Source of the DNA: Acanthaster planci
Taxonomy: Eukaryota > Echinodermata > Asteroidea > Valvatida > Acanthasteridae
Direction of reading: 5' to 3'
NCBI RefSeq assembly: GCF_001949145.1
Contig: NW_019091545.1
Location: 181,123-245,122 of the forward strand
DNA: 64,000 nt
Positions within the stretch are counted from its first letter, which is position 1, and the number at the start of each line of letters is the position of its first letter. The position numbers and the translations under genes were made by a program. Under the pieces are notes generated by a model. It did not search any database and was not told the DNA's origin. It saw nothing but the letters and a program-made list of their open reading frames with translations. Positions 39,400 to 51,583 of this stretch are shown here, piece by piece.

Positions 39400-41524
39400 G
39401 ACAGGTTCCTTTACTTCATACTCTCAGAAATCAAGACTTTCAATTTGTACACACAGCACACAAACTTTGCTGGTTAACATTTTAATTAAAGAAATTCTTG
39501 CCAAGTACAGGAACTGTCAGCGCCTGTATGGTAAACTCATGGTGTGTTGAACTTTCTTTTTGACTGAGTTTTCAAAGCAACTCCTATCACTCTTCTTCAT
39601 CAATCCTTTCTGGTCAAAACTTCACATTTTATTCCACAGTGTTTTGGAAACTATCAACTTGAGAATAAAACTCTGAAGAATTCAACTTGTGCAAGTTGGA
39701 TTGTCATGGTGCAAATTTGAGACCCACAATTTGATGGTATTTGTGAATGTGTACATCCAGGACAATGCAAGTTACCAGCTAGTGCAAGTTTGAGACTATT
39801 AGCAGCTGATGTTTTTAACCCTCTCAACAATTTTTCTGTGTGAAAGTTAGTTTACTGTTGACTCAGATAAATTCAAATAATTTTTTTTACCACAGGGAAC
39901 ATGACAACTTCGTGAATACTGACAAATAAATGTCATATGCCTTGAACATTTTCAAATCTGTAGGCCAATAGATTGAGAAAAATAACATCACAGTATACGC
40001 ATCTTTGAAAGTAAATTTTTAAAAAGATAAACTTCACTTTTTTGCACATGAATTTATACAAAATAAGGATTTTGCTTTCCTTAAAGATCTAGCCAACTAG
40101 GTGTTATATATTTGAATTTGTAGGATACCCGTGCCGTTTGTTTGGAAGTTTAAAAAATGACCAATGCATTCAGCAACTGGTTACAAACTTAACACTATTT
40201 TACCTTGATATGCGACCATTGGTAGAAAATGAACCTTCATGTTTTTGACTGCATCCATTCTCCATGCCTGTAAAAACAGCAAAAATGCATCCATTTAATA
40301 AGAACAAGGACTATTCAAGAAATTCGGAGAGACATTGGTCAACATCTTGCAGTACTCACTTCCAGACAACTTTCAATTTGTAGTTTATAAATTACGATTC
40401 GTAAATGAATACACAATTACCAAAATGTCATCATCATCAAACTGACCTACGTGTACATATTCACGTACGTATATTTTCTTGGTACATTTGATGACATATG
40501 ATAACAACCTATGTATCATTTTGTATTATATTCTGTCCAAGACAACAGAAGTACTTGTACAATCAAACCATAAACACACAATAAGCGTCAAATTATTGAG
40601 TATATTTGAAACTATATCTGGTAAATGTCTAGTTCTATTATACATGGAGATACGGTGAGTATCCGTGTACTCTTCTCAGTATGACAAACTTAAACTTGTA
40701 AATCTAACAAAAGCCATGTATTTGTATTTTATGCAGTGTGATGAACTACTGTGAACATACTAATCCATTAATGATATGGCCACGTCAAGCTTCTACACTT
40801 TAACAAATTTAATCATTTGAATTTGGGTAAATTCATGTATAAATACTCAAACAACCTACTTCCACATTGCTTTAGTATTTAGTTTAATTTAATTCCAGAT
40901 ATTCATTCATTTAATACTAGAAGTGTTTTGTAAAAAAAAGCTACAAACTCAACTCACTTATAATAATCTACTCCTACATGTACTTGTCAAGTTCTTGTTT
41001 ATCCTACTTTTTGTCATGGTCATGTTTTCTTTCTTTGTCCAGTTTTTATTTTCTTTATCCACTATGGTTCATGTAGTTGTATTTGTTCAAAGGGTGATAA
41101 ACAAAAGCCACATGCATGTTACATCCCATACCTAACACTGTTTACTTATGTATTTTCTGATATCTTGTTTTACGTTTAGTGCTTGCCATTCCTGTGTAAT
41201 GGACAGATAGTTATCAAACTATTTTTTGTATAATTTAAGAAAACATTCTGGATAAATCTGTCTTGAAATTGAAAACATCACTTTTCAAGAGTAGTGGAAG
41301 TAAGGTTCGTCATTGTGTATAGTTTCAGAATGTTTCCACAGAAGATATGCAAATTAAACTTGTGGAAACAGAGTTTTGATCTAAAATAACTGTTTTTCAA
41401 ATTAAAGCCAACTCTGGGAAAAACTACCTCATTTTGAATGAAAGAAGTACAGATCACTGTGAAAAGTGTTATTTTTCTAATTGTAATTACTAGTCTATCT
41501 TCTTTTCAAATATTGTTTGTGTAG
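39400..41524. repeat. Segmental duplication upstream of unit A (copy at 43190-44900)
   Basis: Stretches around 39420-39560 and 40200-40425 match 43195-43320 and 43926-44150 in order and orientation at roughly 75-80 percent identity by eye. The upstream flank of TRIM unit A was thus duplicated together with the gene. No coding exon is seen in it. Confidence 0.6.
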
Positions 41525-41532
41525 AGATAACA

Positions 41533-42929
41533 ATGGCAACAAATCTAGAGAAGATCAGCCATCATCTTGAATGTGATGTTTGCCAAGAGAGATACAAAGA
41601 GCCACGAATCCTGGCCTGCCAGCACAGTTTCTGTCAGAAATGTCTTGAGGATTACCACACTAACAGGTACACAGATGCTCCAATGATTCCTTGCCCTCTG
41701 TGCCGAGAGGAGACACTGCTTCCTCAGACATGCATTCAAGGCCTAAAAAGAAACTTCCATTTGATGGAAATCATTGAGGAGGTCTCTGTGCAGGAACAGT
41801 TGGCACATTCAGAAGAGATGAACAAATGCCAACAACACCACGGGGAAGTCAAACGTTTCTACTGTGAGCCATGCCAAGAGTTGATCTGCCAAGATTGTGT
41901 TGTAGTGGACCATTGTAAACCTGGACATGACTACACTGACACTCACAAGGCCTCCTGCAAATACAAACAATTACTGGAAGATTTGCTTGAAGATTTTGGC
42001 AGAGACATTGAAGGGATGAAACAATCTTTGGCCGTTTCATCCGAGGCTAAAGAAGAGTTAACAGAGAATGTCACAAAGACTGTGAAAGCTGTGCAGGAGA
42101 GAGCAGCTCAATTGTAAGCTGAAATAACATCTGCAATAACAACTCAAGAGAAAAAGTTGATTGATGAAATCCAACAGATTCAGCAGGATCGCATCAGAAT
42201 GTTTGATGAGCACCAGGAAGCAGTGAGCATGATGCTATTACAAAAACAAGATTCACTGGCTATGGCCAAAGATATCACCAATACCCCATCAGGCACTGAC
42301 TTTCTGTCCTTCTATCCTACCATTAGCAAGGACTTGAGTCCAAAGAGTCCAAATCCTCCCTAGATTGCATGTCTAAGATTCACTCCAAGTTCACAGGTTG
42401 GTGCCATCACTCTGGGCAGGCTGGAGGTGGAAGACAAGTGGAAGATGTGTTTTCAGTTTGGTGAAAAGGGAAGCGGTCCAGGAGAGTTTAATGGGGGTAG
42501 GGGTATCACTGCTACTCAATCAGGTGAAATTGCTGTGGCTGATCACTGGAACAAACGAGTGGTGATCTGCAGCAATGCGGGACAACCTAAGGAAAGCATT
42601 CCCCTAACAATCATGTTGTGGTCTGTGGAGGCAAGAAACAGAAAGTGGATATTGCTTCTAGCAATGGTAGAACACTTGCAAGAATCATACCCATTATTGG
42701 TGGTGGGCCAGTGCAGCACTGCTCTGGTGTATGCTGTGACAGGTCAGGCATTTATGCTATAGTGTGTAATCAGCCTGGCACAGGTCACATTCACCACTAT
42801 GACCTGGATGGCATTTTTCTTGCTTGCCTGGCTCGAGGTCTGCAATGCCCATATGGAATCACTTTCACATCAGATAGACAGCTGGCAGTAGCTGATTACC
42901 ATTCAGTAAAAGTGTATCACAAAATGTGA
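41533..42929 (+). pseudogene. TRIM-NHL-like pseudogene (unit A)
   Basis: A degraded copy of the array gene. The RING (C14, C17, C29, H31, C34, C37, C54, C57) and B-box (NKCQQHHGE, FYCEPCQELICQDC, DHCKPGH) are intact at first. The frame is then cut by TAA at 42115-42117, where units B and D have an arginine codon, and by TAG at 42361-42363, where unit B has Trp. At about 42606-42620 the intron and roughly 300 nt of the second exon are missing, and the remainder (NHVVVCGGKKQKVDI to the stop at 42929) continues one base out of frame. A product with RING, B-box and part of the coiled coil could still be made, but as a family member this copy is broken. Confidence 0.85.
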
Positions 42930-43189
42930 TGTCATCCAACGTGATGTATATGTTGACATCAATCTTCTTCATCACTATCATCCCATGTTGACTAATTGTC
43001 CATTTATTTCAACAAGACCTTCACGTCTCACAATAATCTGAATCCCAAGTGCCAAAAAGTAGAGAAGTGCATTTCTACAATGACTGAGTGTAAAGTAAGC
43101 AGTCTTGACTTCCCCTTATTTATTCATTTGAAAAGCTTCTTTATTCTTTGGCTGTTTGTGAGGGTGCAAAAGTGCAAAAGATTTTTAAG

Positions 43190-44600
43190 TTCACACTCTT
43201 CGACATCAAGACTTTCAATTTGTACACAAACTTTGCTGGTTAACATTTTAATTAATTTATTCAAGACACGTCAAGGAATTGGTAAACTCATGGTGTGCTG
43301 ATCTTTCTTTTTGACTGATTGGGTCCAAATTTCACATTTTTTTCAACAGTGTATTGGAAATCATCAAATTGAGAATAAAACCCCCCAAAGACCAACAAGG
43401 ATCATGCATGTTGAATTTCCATTTTACAAATTTGTGATCAAAATTTTGTCCAAGAAAGTGCAAGTTGCAAGCTACTGCAACTTTGTGAATTTAACCAGCT
43501 GTGTTAACTCTCTAAAGAATTTTACCAAATAAAAGTTACTGCCGAAACTGCTACATGTAATCATTTGAGAAATTTTAACTTTTGCATAAATCTCAAATCA
43601 AAGTCAAAATGTTAAGCTAAAGGAAAACATCATTGTGCATATCAACTAATCATTTACATTTGTCAATCCCCTGGCCCCAACAATTTTTCAAAATCCGAAA
43701 TAATAACTAACATCCCAAGGAATTCATCCTCAAAGTTAAATTAATAAAAACATGAATTTCACTTTTTTTGTGCATGAATTGACACAAAATATAATATCTA
43801 CCAACTAGTGAACAAAATGTAATACAATGCATTTCAATCGGACAATTTGAGGGGTTCCAATTGCCATTGTTTTGAAATTTCCAACTTGATCAATGTATTC
43901 AGTAATTCACTGAAACTGAACACTATATTTACCTTGACGTGCGACTGCTGGTTGCTAAGGAAACCTTCATGTGCTTTTTGACTACATCATTTCTACATGC
44001 CTATAAAAAACACATCCATTTACAAAAACAAGGAATATTCATAACAATTTGGAAGATGTTGTCGTTTAACCTCTTGCAACGTTCACTTCCAGACAACTTT
44101 CAATTTTTAATTTGTAAATTATTTGCGAATGAATACACATATTTGCATGAATCCATAATTTTGAGCCCATATGTCATCAAGGAACTATACTTTCCTGGTA
44201 GAGTTCATGACATATGTCATGCACTGTGACTTCATATCATGAAAGAACCCATAAATAGGGCATTTAGCATTTAAAAAAAAATTGCAATAGTAAAAGCATT
44301 GAGGAGATTCCTACGCTTATCTGAGGTCCAAAGGACACACACACTCAAGTGAGGAATAAACACGTCTGCAAACAAACAACATGACTGGACTCTTCACACC
44401 TGATGCAAACAAGTACATGTACATGTACATGTATGTCACCCAAAAGCTCTTATTATAAACAGCATTGTCACACCATACTGAGGATTTTCCGTGTTTGACC
44501 AGTGCCTTGTTTCCGGGATCCGCCCCTTCAAAAGCCTTTAGGTAACGGTGCTCTTGGTGTCAATTTTGAAATCAGCCAGAGTTTGTCTTACACATCGTCT
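43190..44600. repeat. Segmental duplication upstream of unit B
   Basis: The counterpart of 39400-41520 (see there), followed by an ACATGT repeat (44413-44434). It is non-coding as far as can be seen. Confidence 0.55.
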
Positions 44601-44630
44601 TTAGTTGGCTTTCTTTGGGACTTCGTTGAA
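44490..44630 (+). promoter_or_regulatory. Non-coding 5' exon/promoter of unit B
   Basis: A conserved leader block. CCGGGATCCGCCCCTTCAAA near 44514 has the counterpart CTGGGATGCACCCCTTCAAA in unit E (near 63570). The block ends GGGACTTCGTTGAA|GTAAGA (donor at 44631). The next acceptor (gtgttcag at 44948-44955) lies six bases before the ATG of unit B. The same arrangement recurs in units C, D and E. Confidence 0.5.
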
Positions 44631-44961
44631 GTAAGAAATGCTTGAAGTTGTTTTGGTGTGGTTTAAAGGCCAGATGGTATTCATAAACTGGGGGAATTTG
44701 GGAACATCACTTATCAAGAGCAATGGAAATACTGATTTGTCGTGGTGTAGCCTTGTGAGAGAACATTGGTGCAAGTTAATTAACATGATGGAAGTACATT
44801 TTTGATCAAAAAGAACTGGCATTTATTAGTGCTGGATCAAAGGAAAAGCAGTATCTGTTATTTTGAATGCAAGAATCTTAGATGACGATGAAAAGGGGTA
44901 CTTTGGTATCGTGAGTACGAGTTAACCCTCTTGTCAAAATATCATTTGTGTTCAGGTAACA

Positions 44962-47177
44962 ATGGCAACGGCTCTAGAGAAGATCGACCACCATCTTAAA
45001 TGTGGCATTTGCCAAGAGAGATACACACACCCAAAGGTCCTGGACTGCCAGCACAATTTCTGTCAGAACTGTCTGGAGGAATATTACACCGGCAGATACA
45101 AAGATACTCCCAAGATTCCTTGCCCTGTGTGTCTACAGGAAACGGTTCTACCAGATACACGCATCCAAGGCCTGAAAACCAATTTTCTTTTGACGGGAAT
45201 CATCGAGGAGATCTCTGAACAAGAAAAGTTGGCATGTTCAGAAGAGAAGAACACGTGCCAAAAACACCAGGGAGAAAAGAAACGGTTCTACTGTGAGACA
45301 TGTCAAGAGTTAATCTGCAATAGCTGTGCAGTGTTAGACCACTGTAAACCACAACATCACTACATCGACATTGGAGAGGCTTCTCTCAAATACAAACATT
45401 CACTGCAAGATATATTTCTAGATTTCAACAAAGAAATAAAAGGACTGGAAAAATCTTTGACTGCTTCCTCTGATGCTCAGCAGGAGTTTGCATGGAATGT
45501 CACAAAGACTGTGAAAGCTGTGCAGGACAGAGCGACTAAAATGAGAGCTGAGATAACATCTCAGGAGAAAAAGTTGATTGATAAAATCCAACAAATTCAG
45601 CAGGATCGCAACCAAATGTATGCTGAACATCAGAAAACAATAAGCACTATGCTACAAGGAAAGCAATATTCACTGACAGCGGCCCAAGATTTCATTGACA
45701 CCGCGTCAGAGAGTGACTTTCTGTCCTTCTGTCCTATCATCAGCAAAGACTTGGAATCACTGAAGAGTCCAAATCTTCCCTGGATTGATCCCAAGCTTTC
45801 ATATCTGAGATTCTCTCCAGGTCAGAGGGTTGATGAAATCAACTTGGGCCAGCTGGAGGTGACAGCAGACACATGGGAGAAGTGCCACACATGCCGTGAG
45901 TTTGGGAAACATGCTTGGTTTGGTCGAAGGCGGCTTGGTATGGTTCAAGGCATTGCCGCTACTCAACCTGGTGAATTTGCTGTGGTAGATTGCTGGAACA
46001 AGCGAGTGGTGACCTGGAGCAATGAGGGGCAACATAAGCAAAACATTCCCCTGAAATCACGTAAGTTTCCCTGAAACACAGAACATAGTCATACAATTAC
46101 AGGTAATTGTGACACTTAGTAGGTTGACATACTGTAAATGAAATCATCCATGTGTAAGATGTGACTGACATAGAAAACAAAATGAATACTGACCCAGGTC
46201 CTTGTATGCACAAGGTCAAATGAAATATATCATAGATATTACTGATGTTCTTTCTACACAAAGTCCATGTTATTTAGAGCTATCAACTACCATGACTAAT
46301 GATGGGTACATGCAGTTGTCGAAACTAACGTTTGCGGGTACACCATGGAATCAATCTCTTTTGGGTGAGGTGTGGTTCTTTTTGGTTCTTTTAAAAGAAC
46401 CAGTGAGTGTTAACTCAACGTTTCGGCCAGTGTGCTCTGGCTGTCCTCAGGAAGTCTCTTCCACCATGCAAAGCTTCAAATCTTACTTGAAAAGGCATTA
46501 TTTCATGTGGACTTTGCTTTTTTTAATAGTTGGACTTTTCTTCACCCCCAGATCCACGTGACACTGCAACTATCCACAATCATGACAATCAGTTGGTGGT
46601 TGTAGATGACACCAAGTATGTCAAGGTGTTCGATAAGAAGAACAAGCTGGCCTTCCAGGTCCCCACAGTGCCACAGAGTGAAGTTGACGGGACAGAAGTG
46701 AACCTCTGCAGTGTAGCAGTTACGAAAGATGGCACCATCCTAGTGGGTGATGTCAAGAGGATGGTGTGGACGGAGCATAGACCCACTGATGGTCAGCTCC
46801 TACACACCGTACCAGTGCAGACTCCTCCTTACTTCCTGGCTGTTGATGACTGCTCTGATAGAGTTGTGATCAGCGGATTCAAAACACAGGAAGTGGGTGT
46901 TGCTGTCAGAAATGGTACAGCACTGTCCACAATCAAACCAATCATTGATGAGAAGCCGGTGCAGTTGTGCTGTGGTATTTACTGCCACAGCTCAAGCGTC
47001 TATGCCGCAGTATGCAATGAAGCTGGCACTGGTCACATTCACCACTATGACCTAGACGGCGTTTTTCTTGCTTGCCTAGCTCAGGATCTGTGGTCCCCAC
47101 ATGGAATCACATTCAAATCAGATGGGCAGTTAGCAGTGGCTGACTGGGACTCAGTCAAGATGTATCACAAGGTGTGA
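44962..47177 (+). CDS. TRIM-NHL-like E3 ubiquitin ligase (unit B)
   Basis: Two coding exons, 44962-46060 and 46552-47177, join in phase 1 (TCA C|AT) for 574 residues. Order: C3HC4 RING (C14, C17, C29, H31, C34, C37, C54, C57), B-box type 2 (C99, H102, C111, C114, C119, C122, H127, H132), coiled coil (about 140-260), then NHL-type beta-propeller pieces. The propeller shows RLGMVQGIAATQPGEFAVVD, then LVVVDDTKYVKVFDKKNKLA, LCSVAVTKDGTILVGDVKR, HIHHYDLDGVFLACLAQ and ITFKSDGQLAVADWDSVKMY. RING-B-box-coiled-coil-NHL matches the TRIM2/3/56-like class, which adds ubiquitin to targets bound by the propeller. The substrate is unknown. The intron (46061-46551) contains CAACGTTTCGGCCAGTGTGC, a phrase like those at ends of some retroelements. 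Confidence 0.88.
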
Positions 47178-47679
47178 TGTCATCCAACAAGACATTGACT
47201 AGCAATCTCCACCATCATCATCATCCAACAGCAAATGATGATGGAACTATCCAGTCACTGCAGCACTGATCAACTTCCATGCCTCACTTATTCCAAATCT
47301 CACTTCAAAGCAAGCACAACTGAAATACCCAAACACAACGAAAACTGAATATCCATTGCCTTCTTACACCATTCAAACCACTGACAGTTGTTTATGGCAT
47401 TTGATCATTAGACCTAACAAACATTTTCCTCTGCCAATTATTGCTGGTTAATTAATTTCTACTACTAAATGTCAATTAAGAAACAGGATGTGTACACAAG
47501 AGTACCCTTTAAGCAAATAACCAATTCCATAGGCAAGTTCTGAAATTGCCAGTGGAAGGAGACATTGTTTTGTTCACTAGGTTTCCACTCTTCTTTCATC
47601 GCTGGTACAAATTTCCAGCCGAATATTTTTGCACAGTTCACTATGTGTAACTTCTGGTCCCACAGCAGTTGGCTACCAC

Positions 47680-48025
47680 GTAACCCACTTCCTTCTACTT
47701 GGTAGCCCACCTCCTTCTACTGGGCACCCTACATGTACCTCCTTTTACTGGGTAACTGCCACCTCCTTCTACTGGGCACCCTACATGTACCTCCTTTTAC
47801 TGGGTAACTGCCACCTCCTTCTACTGGGCACCCTACCTCCTTTTACTGGGTAGCATACCTCCTTCTACTGGGCACCCTACCTCCCCCTACTGGGTAATCC
47901 ACCTCCTTCTACTGGGCACCCTACCTCCCCCTACTGGGTAATCCACCTCCTTCTACTGGGCACCCTACCTCCTTTTACTGGGTAGCCCACCTCCTTCTAC
48001 AGGGCACTTCTACTGGGTAGCATAA
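47680..48025. repeat. About 21-22-bp minisatellite with alternating unit types
   Basis: Repeats of CCACCTCCTTCTACTGGGCA alternate with CCCTACCTCCTTTTACTGGG TA-type units, with higher-order duplication: the composite containing CATGTACCTCCTTTTACTGG is present twice. It lies between TRIM units B and C and is non-coding. Confidence 0.85.
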
Positions 48026-50520
48026 AAAACTTTTCCATCAGCTGGAAGTTTGCCAAAGATTCCATTTGCTTTGCAAGTATTCCATCAAATACAAAATGAT
48101 TTTATACTTTGTATAATCTCAATTCTTAACAGCTCTAATATGAGAATACACCATTTGTAAAGTTTAATTGTGTTGCTTACATTTCTTGCTACTCTTTTCA
48201 ATCATATATTTTTCCAAACCAGTTTTTCAAGACAAAAATAAGTCAGTGTGTAAGTTTTATCAGTAGCTGTTTCCTGTACAAAGCCTTCAACTGTAGCATC
48301 CTTTAGACAGTTACAAGGATGAGTCAGAAATTAAATTCTTAACTCCCATGCTAAAGGGGATCATCCACTGGACATATTAAGACTCAAACTTGGATTCTTA
48401 ACTTGTTTCTAAAAGGTGCATTTATTTCATGAGAGAGTTAATGAGAGAGTTTCAAACATATTGAAGACCACTTCCTCTGTGAAACGAATATTCTCACAAC
48501 CCAAATAATTGTTGTTCTTTGTTGCATAAGTTTATTTTGTCAGCAAACGCAAGAGTTTGCTAAGCACTGAAAAGGTATTTGCTCAGTTTTTAATACCTGT
48601 TGGGGTTTTTCTTCGGTATCATGTTACTTGTACCTTGACAAATCAGAACATGACCCAGAATATTGACCCAGATTCTTTGATGGATTGTATGGAAAGTAAC
48701 AAAAAGCTAATGCTTAAGTAGTGCTTGTACTACTGGTGGGTGTCTTAGAATCCAATAAATGAAACAGGAAAAATTTATCCAGGAGTTACACTAAGTGACC
48801 AGTTATATGTCCTCAGTGTTAGGCTTGTTGATTTGACCAGTATGGTCATCATGATTGTAGGGCGCGCAATGGACTTACCTCAGCTATGTCTGAGGTCTTG
48901 ACTTCTCAAGTACATGTAACTTCCTCCAATGACTCCAAGCCTTGCTTCAGTTTGATCTCTATTCATTTTAACATAGAAAAGAAATCCTTCAGAGCTTGCA
49001 CTTCTGAATAAGCACGCCTCAATTGGAAAATGAGAAGAGGCAACTTAAAAAGTCTAGCTTTTTGTAAAATGCAAAAGTGTTTGAAGTGGCAACTTCTTGT
49101 TGACAAATTGTGGAAGCCAACTTGATTTTAACTTCAAAACAACTGACTAAGAATTCACAACCATTGTCTAGTTATCGTACTCAGCAACCACCTCTCTATA
49201 TGTAGCACACCGAGACTGGGATTTCAAGACGCCATGAATTTGATCACCCTAATCTTAGCCTTACTTTCCCCTTGAAACGATCCCACTGAGTCAGAGATTA
49301 GACTTACAAAGCTGGTTCCTTTAAGAAAAGAAAACAAATCAAACCAGTGTGTTGGTGTGATGACCATGTACGGTACAAGTCTCTTTTGCAAGTTTGTTTC
49401 CCAAGTGACTCGCCACACATGAAGTGGTTTATAATAAGAGTTGTTCCTTGAGGAGTTGGGATCACATCTTGGAGGGTCAAGGATCAAACCTGTCTAATAA
49501 GAAATGTAACATCCAAAAACAATTGGCAATCCAAGCATTCTGTGATGTGTCAATCTTTTTCCCCACTATTATCATTTCTATCGTGAGGGGCCAACTACCT
49601 GTTTTCTGCCAAACTTTTTCAGTCAGTCAGTCTCAGTAAACTTTACAGACACTACCGGTATTTCCTGTTTTGACAATTTTTTTTTCTAGACATGGTCAAA
49701 ATAAATTTGTATTCAACACAACACACATTGTATTGATTCAACCGAGTCAAACAGATACAACTTTAATACAAGTGTATATCTTACTTCTAAGCTTTTTCCA
49801 AAACCTTTTCTAATGCGAAGCTTTTCCAATTATCCCTTTTTAAAAACAACTTTTCGTTTTAAGTAACAACCTACAAAGTCCTCCCTTGGTGTCACAGAAT
49901 TCAACTACATGTACACAGATCTCTGACCCAAATTACGAGCACAAATACAGAAACAAGCCTAATGGAATAAATTCTAACTGCACATATATATTTGAGCATT
50001 GTTTGATGTTCAACAAGGATGTATGAATCATCTTAAACTCAGGAAGTGTCCCAGTAACACTACTCCAGGTCCTAATCCGTAGAATGTTCAAGAAGTGCCA
50101 CAATGCTGTCACACACTCGGTATTTCCCCTTTACTGTTTAACCAAATGAATACGGTATCCCCCCCTCCCATTTTTTTCCTAATGGTCACAAGCCCCATGA
50201 TAGCATCCCCATCCATAAAATCCTCACCAACTGTTTTCCTTGATTCCCCCTTCAAAACACCTGTGACTACCAGCTCAATACATGGTCAACTTTTGATGAT
50301 GTCAACTCTATATATAGCCTGTAAGTCAGTCCAAACTACTAAAACTTAGATTGTCCCAACTGTGGAGCTGTATAGACCAGTCCGGGTACACACTCACTGC
50401 AGTGCGCTCATGCACATCCACCCTTGTTTACTGTAGCATGAACACATTTCAAAAACACACAGGATCCCTAGGGTCTTCACATCCACACACAGCACCCTCA
50501 CAATCCCAAATTCTATTAAT
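48026..50520. other. Spacer between units B and C
   Basis: No coding exon is identified. The block 48825-48990 resembles 61775-61905 (after unit D), and 49340-49490 resembles parts of 55570-56140 (after unit C), so the spacers belong to the duplicated units. These matches contain splice-like edges on the minus strand, but no consistent open frame. Confidence 0.45.
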
Positions 50521-50653
50521 AAACCAGGTCACCTTCCTGAGTGATGATCCTGTGCTTGTCTAGTGTAGTCTTTCTGGGTCAAATCCTGATTCTACTCTTG
50601 GCATAAGAGAGAAACACTGCCAAGTATTTCTTTCCACCAACTCTTCAAAAGAG
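50521..50653 (+). promoter_or_regulatory. Non-coding 5' exon/promoter of unit C (kinase)
   Basis: Ends CTCTTCAAAAGAG|GTGAGAAAA (donor at 50654), matching the leader exons of units D (CTTCAAATCAG|GTGAGAAAA) and E (CTTCAAAGGAG|GTGAGAAAA). The sequence after the donor also aligns with units B and D. The next acceptor found is directly before the kinase ATG (AG at 51582-51583). Confidence 0.5.
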
Positions 50654-50779
50654 GTGAGAAAAAAGTAGTAGTTGTTTCATGAGGTTTGAAGGTCAAGTGG
50701 TATTCATGAAGTGATAGAATTTCCATCAGATCTCCATTTTTCAAGAGCAGGTGAATTGCTGTTTCCTTCAATGCAGTAA

Positions 50780-51030
50780 AACAGCAGTTGTTGTTTGTTG
50801 AACTGTTGTAGTAAATGGTGTTGCAGTTGTTTGTTGAACTGTTGTAGTACATGGTGTTGCAGTTGTTGTTTGCTGTTGTGTAGCCACTGCCATCTCATCA
50901 TTGTTTTTCTTGTTGTGGTGGTGTTGTCGTCATCATCGCAGTTGTTGTGTTGTGTTGTTGTCGCCGTCAATGTGGTGGTGGGTGTTGTTAATTGGTTGTG
51001 GTGTTGTTGAATTAATTGGTTGAAGTTGTT
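50780..51030. repeat. TTG-rich low-complexity sequence
   Basis: Runs of GTTGTTG and GTTGTGGTG with duplicated pieces (GTAGTAMATGGTGTTGCAGT near 50808 and 50845). It lies in the presumed first intron of unit C; the open frames on both strands come from the low complexity. Confidence 0.8.
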
Positions 51031-51583
51031 GAATTATGTTAAGCTATGTACATGTACGCTATGCTAAGCTATTGTAATTACATAATTATGTACAAATAGT
51101 TTTTTTCGGCTATACTACAAAAAAGTGGAAAGCGATGCCACATGTAAGAGACATTAACCTGTGCACCCGCATGCATGCAAATATTTGCCAGCAGGCAGAG
51201 CCCCATTTACTACATCCATTTAAAAACTAGAGTGACAACAGTATTATTCCTCTCAACAGAGGGCAGCAGCACTGGATCTGTTGACAAGCAAGTCATGGCT
51301 TTGAAGAGACCATGAAAAATGTCAGTGGAGCCTCCTCTCCACAATCATCAGTACATGTATATAATCAAGACTTAATCCTATTCAATAGTGGATGGGGGGG
51401 TGCAGGTCATGCCTCCTCATCCTTTTAGAATACTTTCTAATGCTCTGAAGTGGTTACTTATGGTATAGTAGGGCACCGCTCCTCTCTTCATAAATGGAAA
51501 GTTTTAATTGCCATGCCCTATTTGCAGATAGTTCAATTCATGACCAAATGTCTTTGTCTTAATTGCTCTTTTATTTCTTTCAG

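Noticed and set aside
46300-46480. Penelope-like element end or hammerhead ribozyme in the intron of unit B (AACGTTTCGGCC phrase)
   Set aside because: No CUGAUGA/GAAA hammerhead core and no clear element borders were found.
47680-48025. CRISPR-like or coding repeat array
   Set aside because: Units of about 21 bp without spacers; open frames are incidental.
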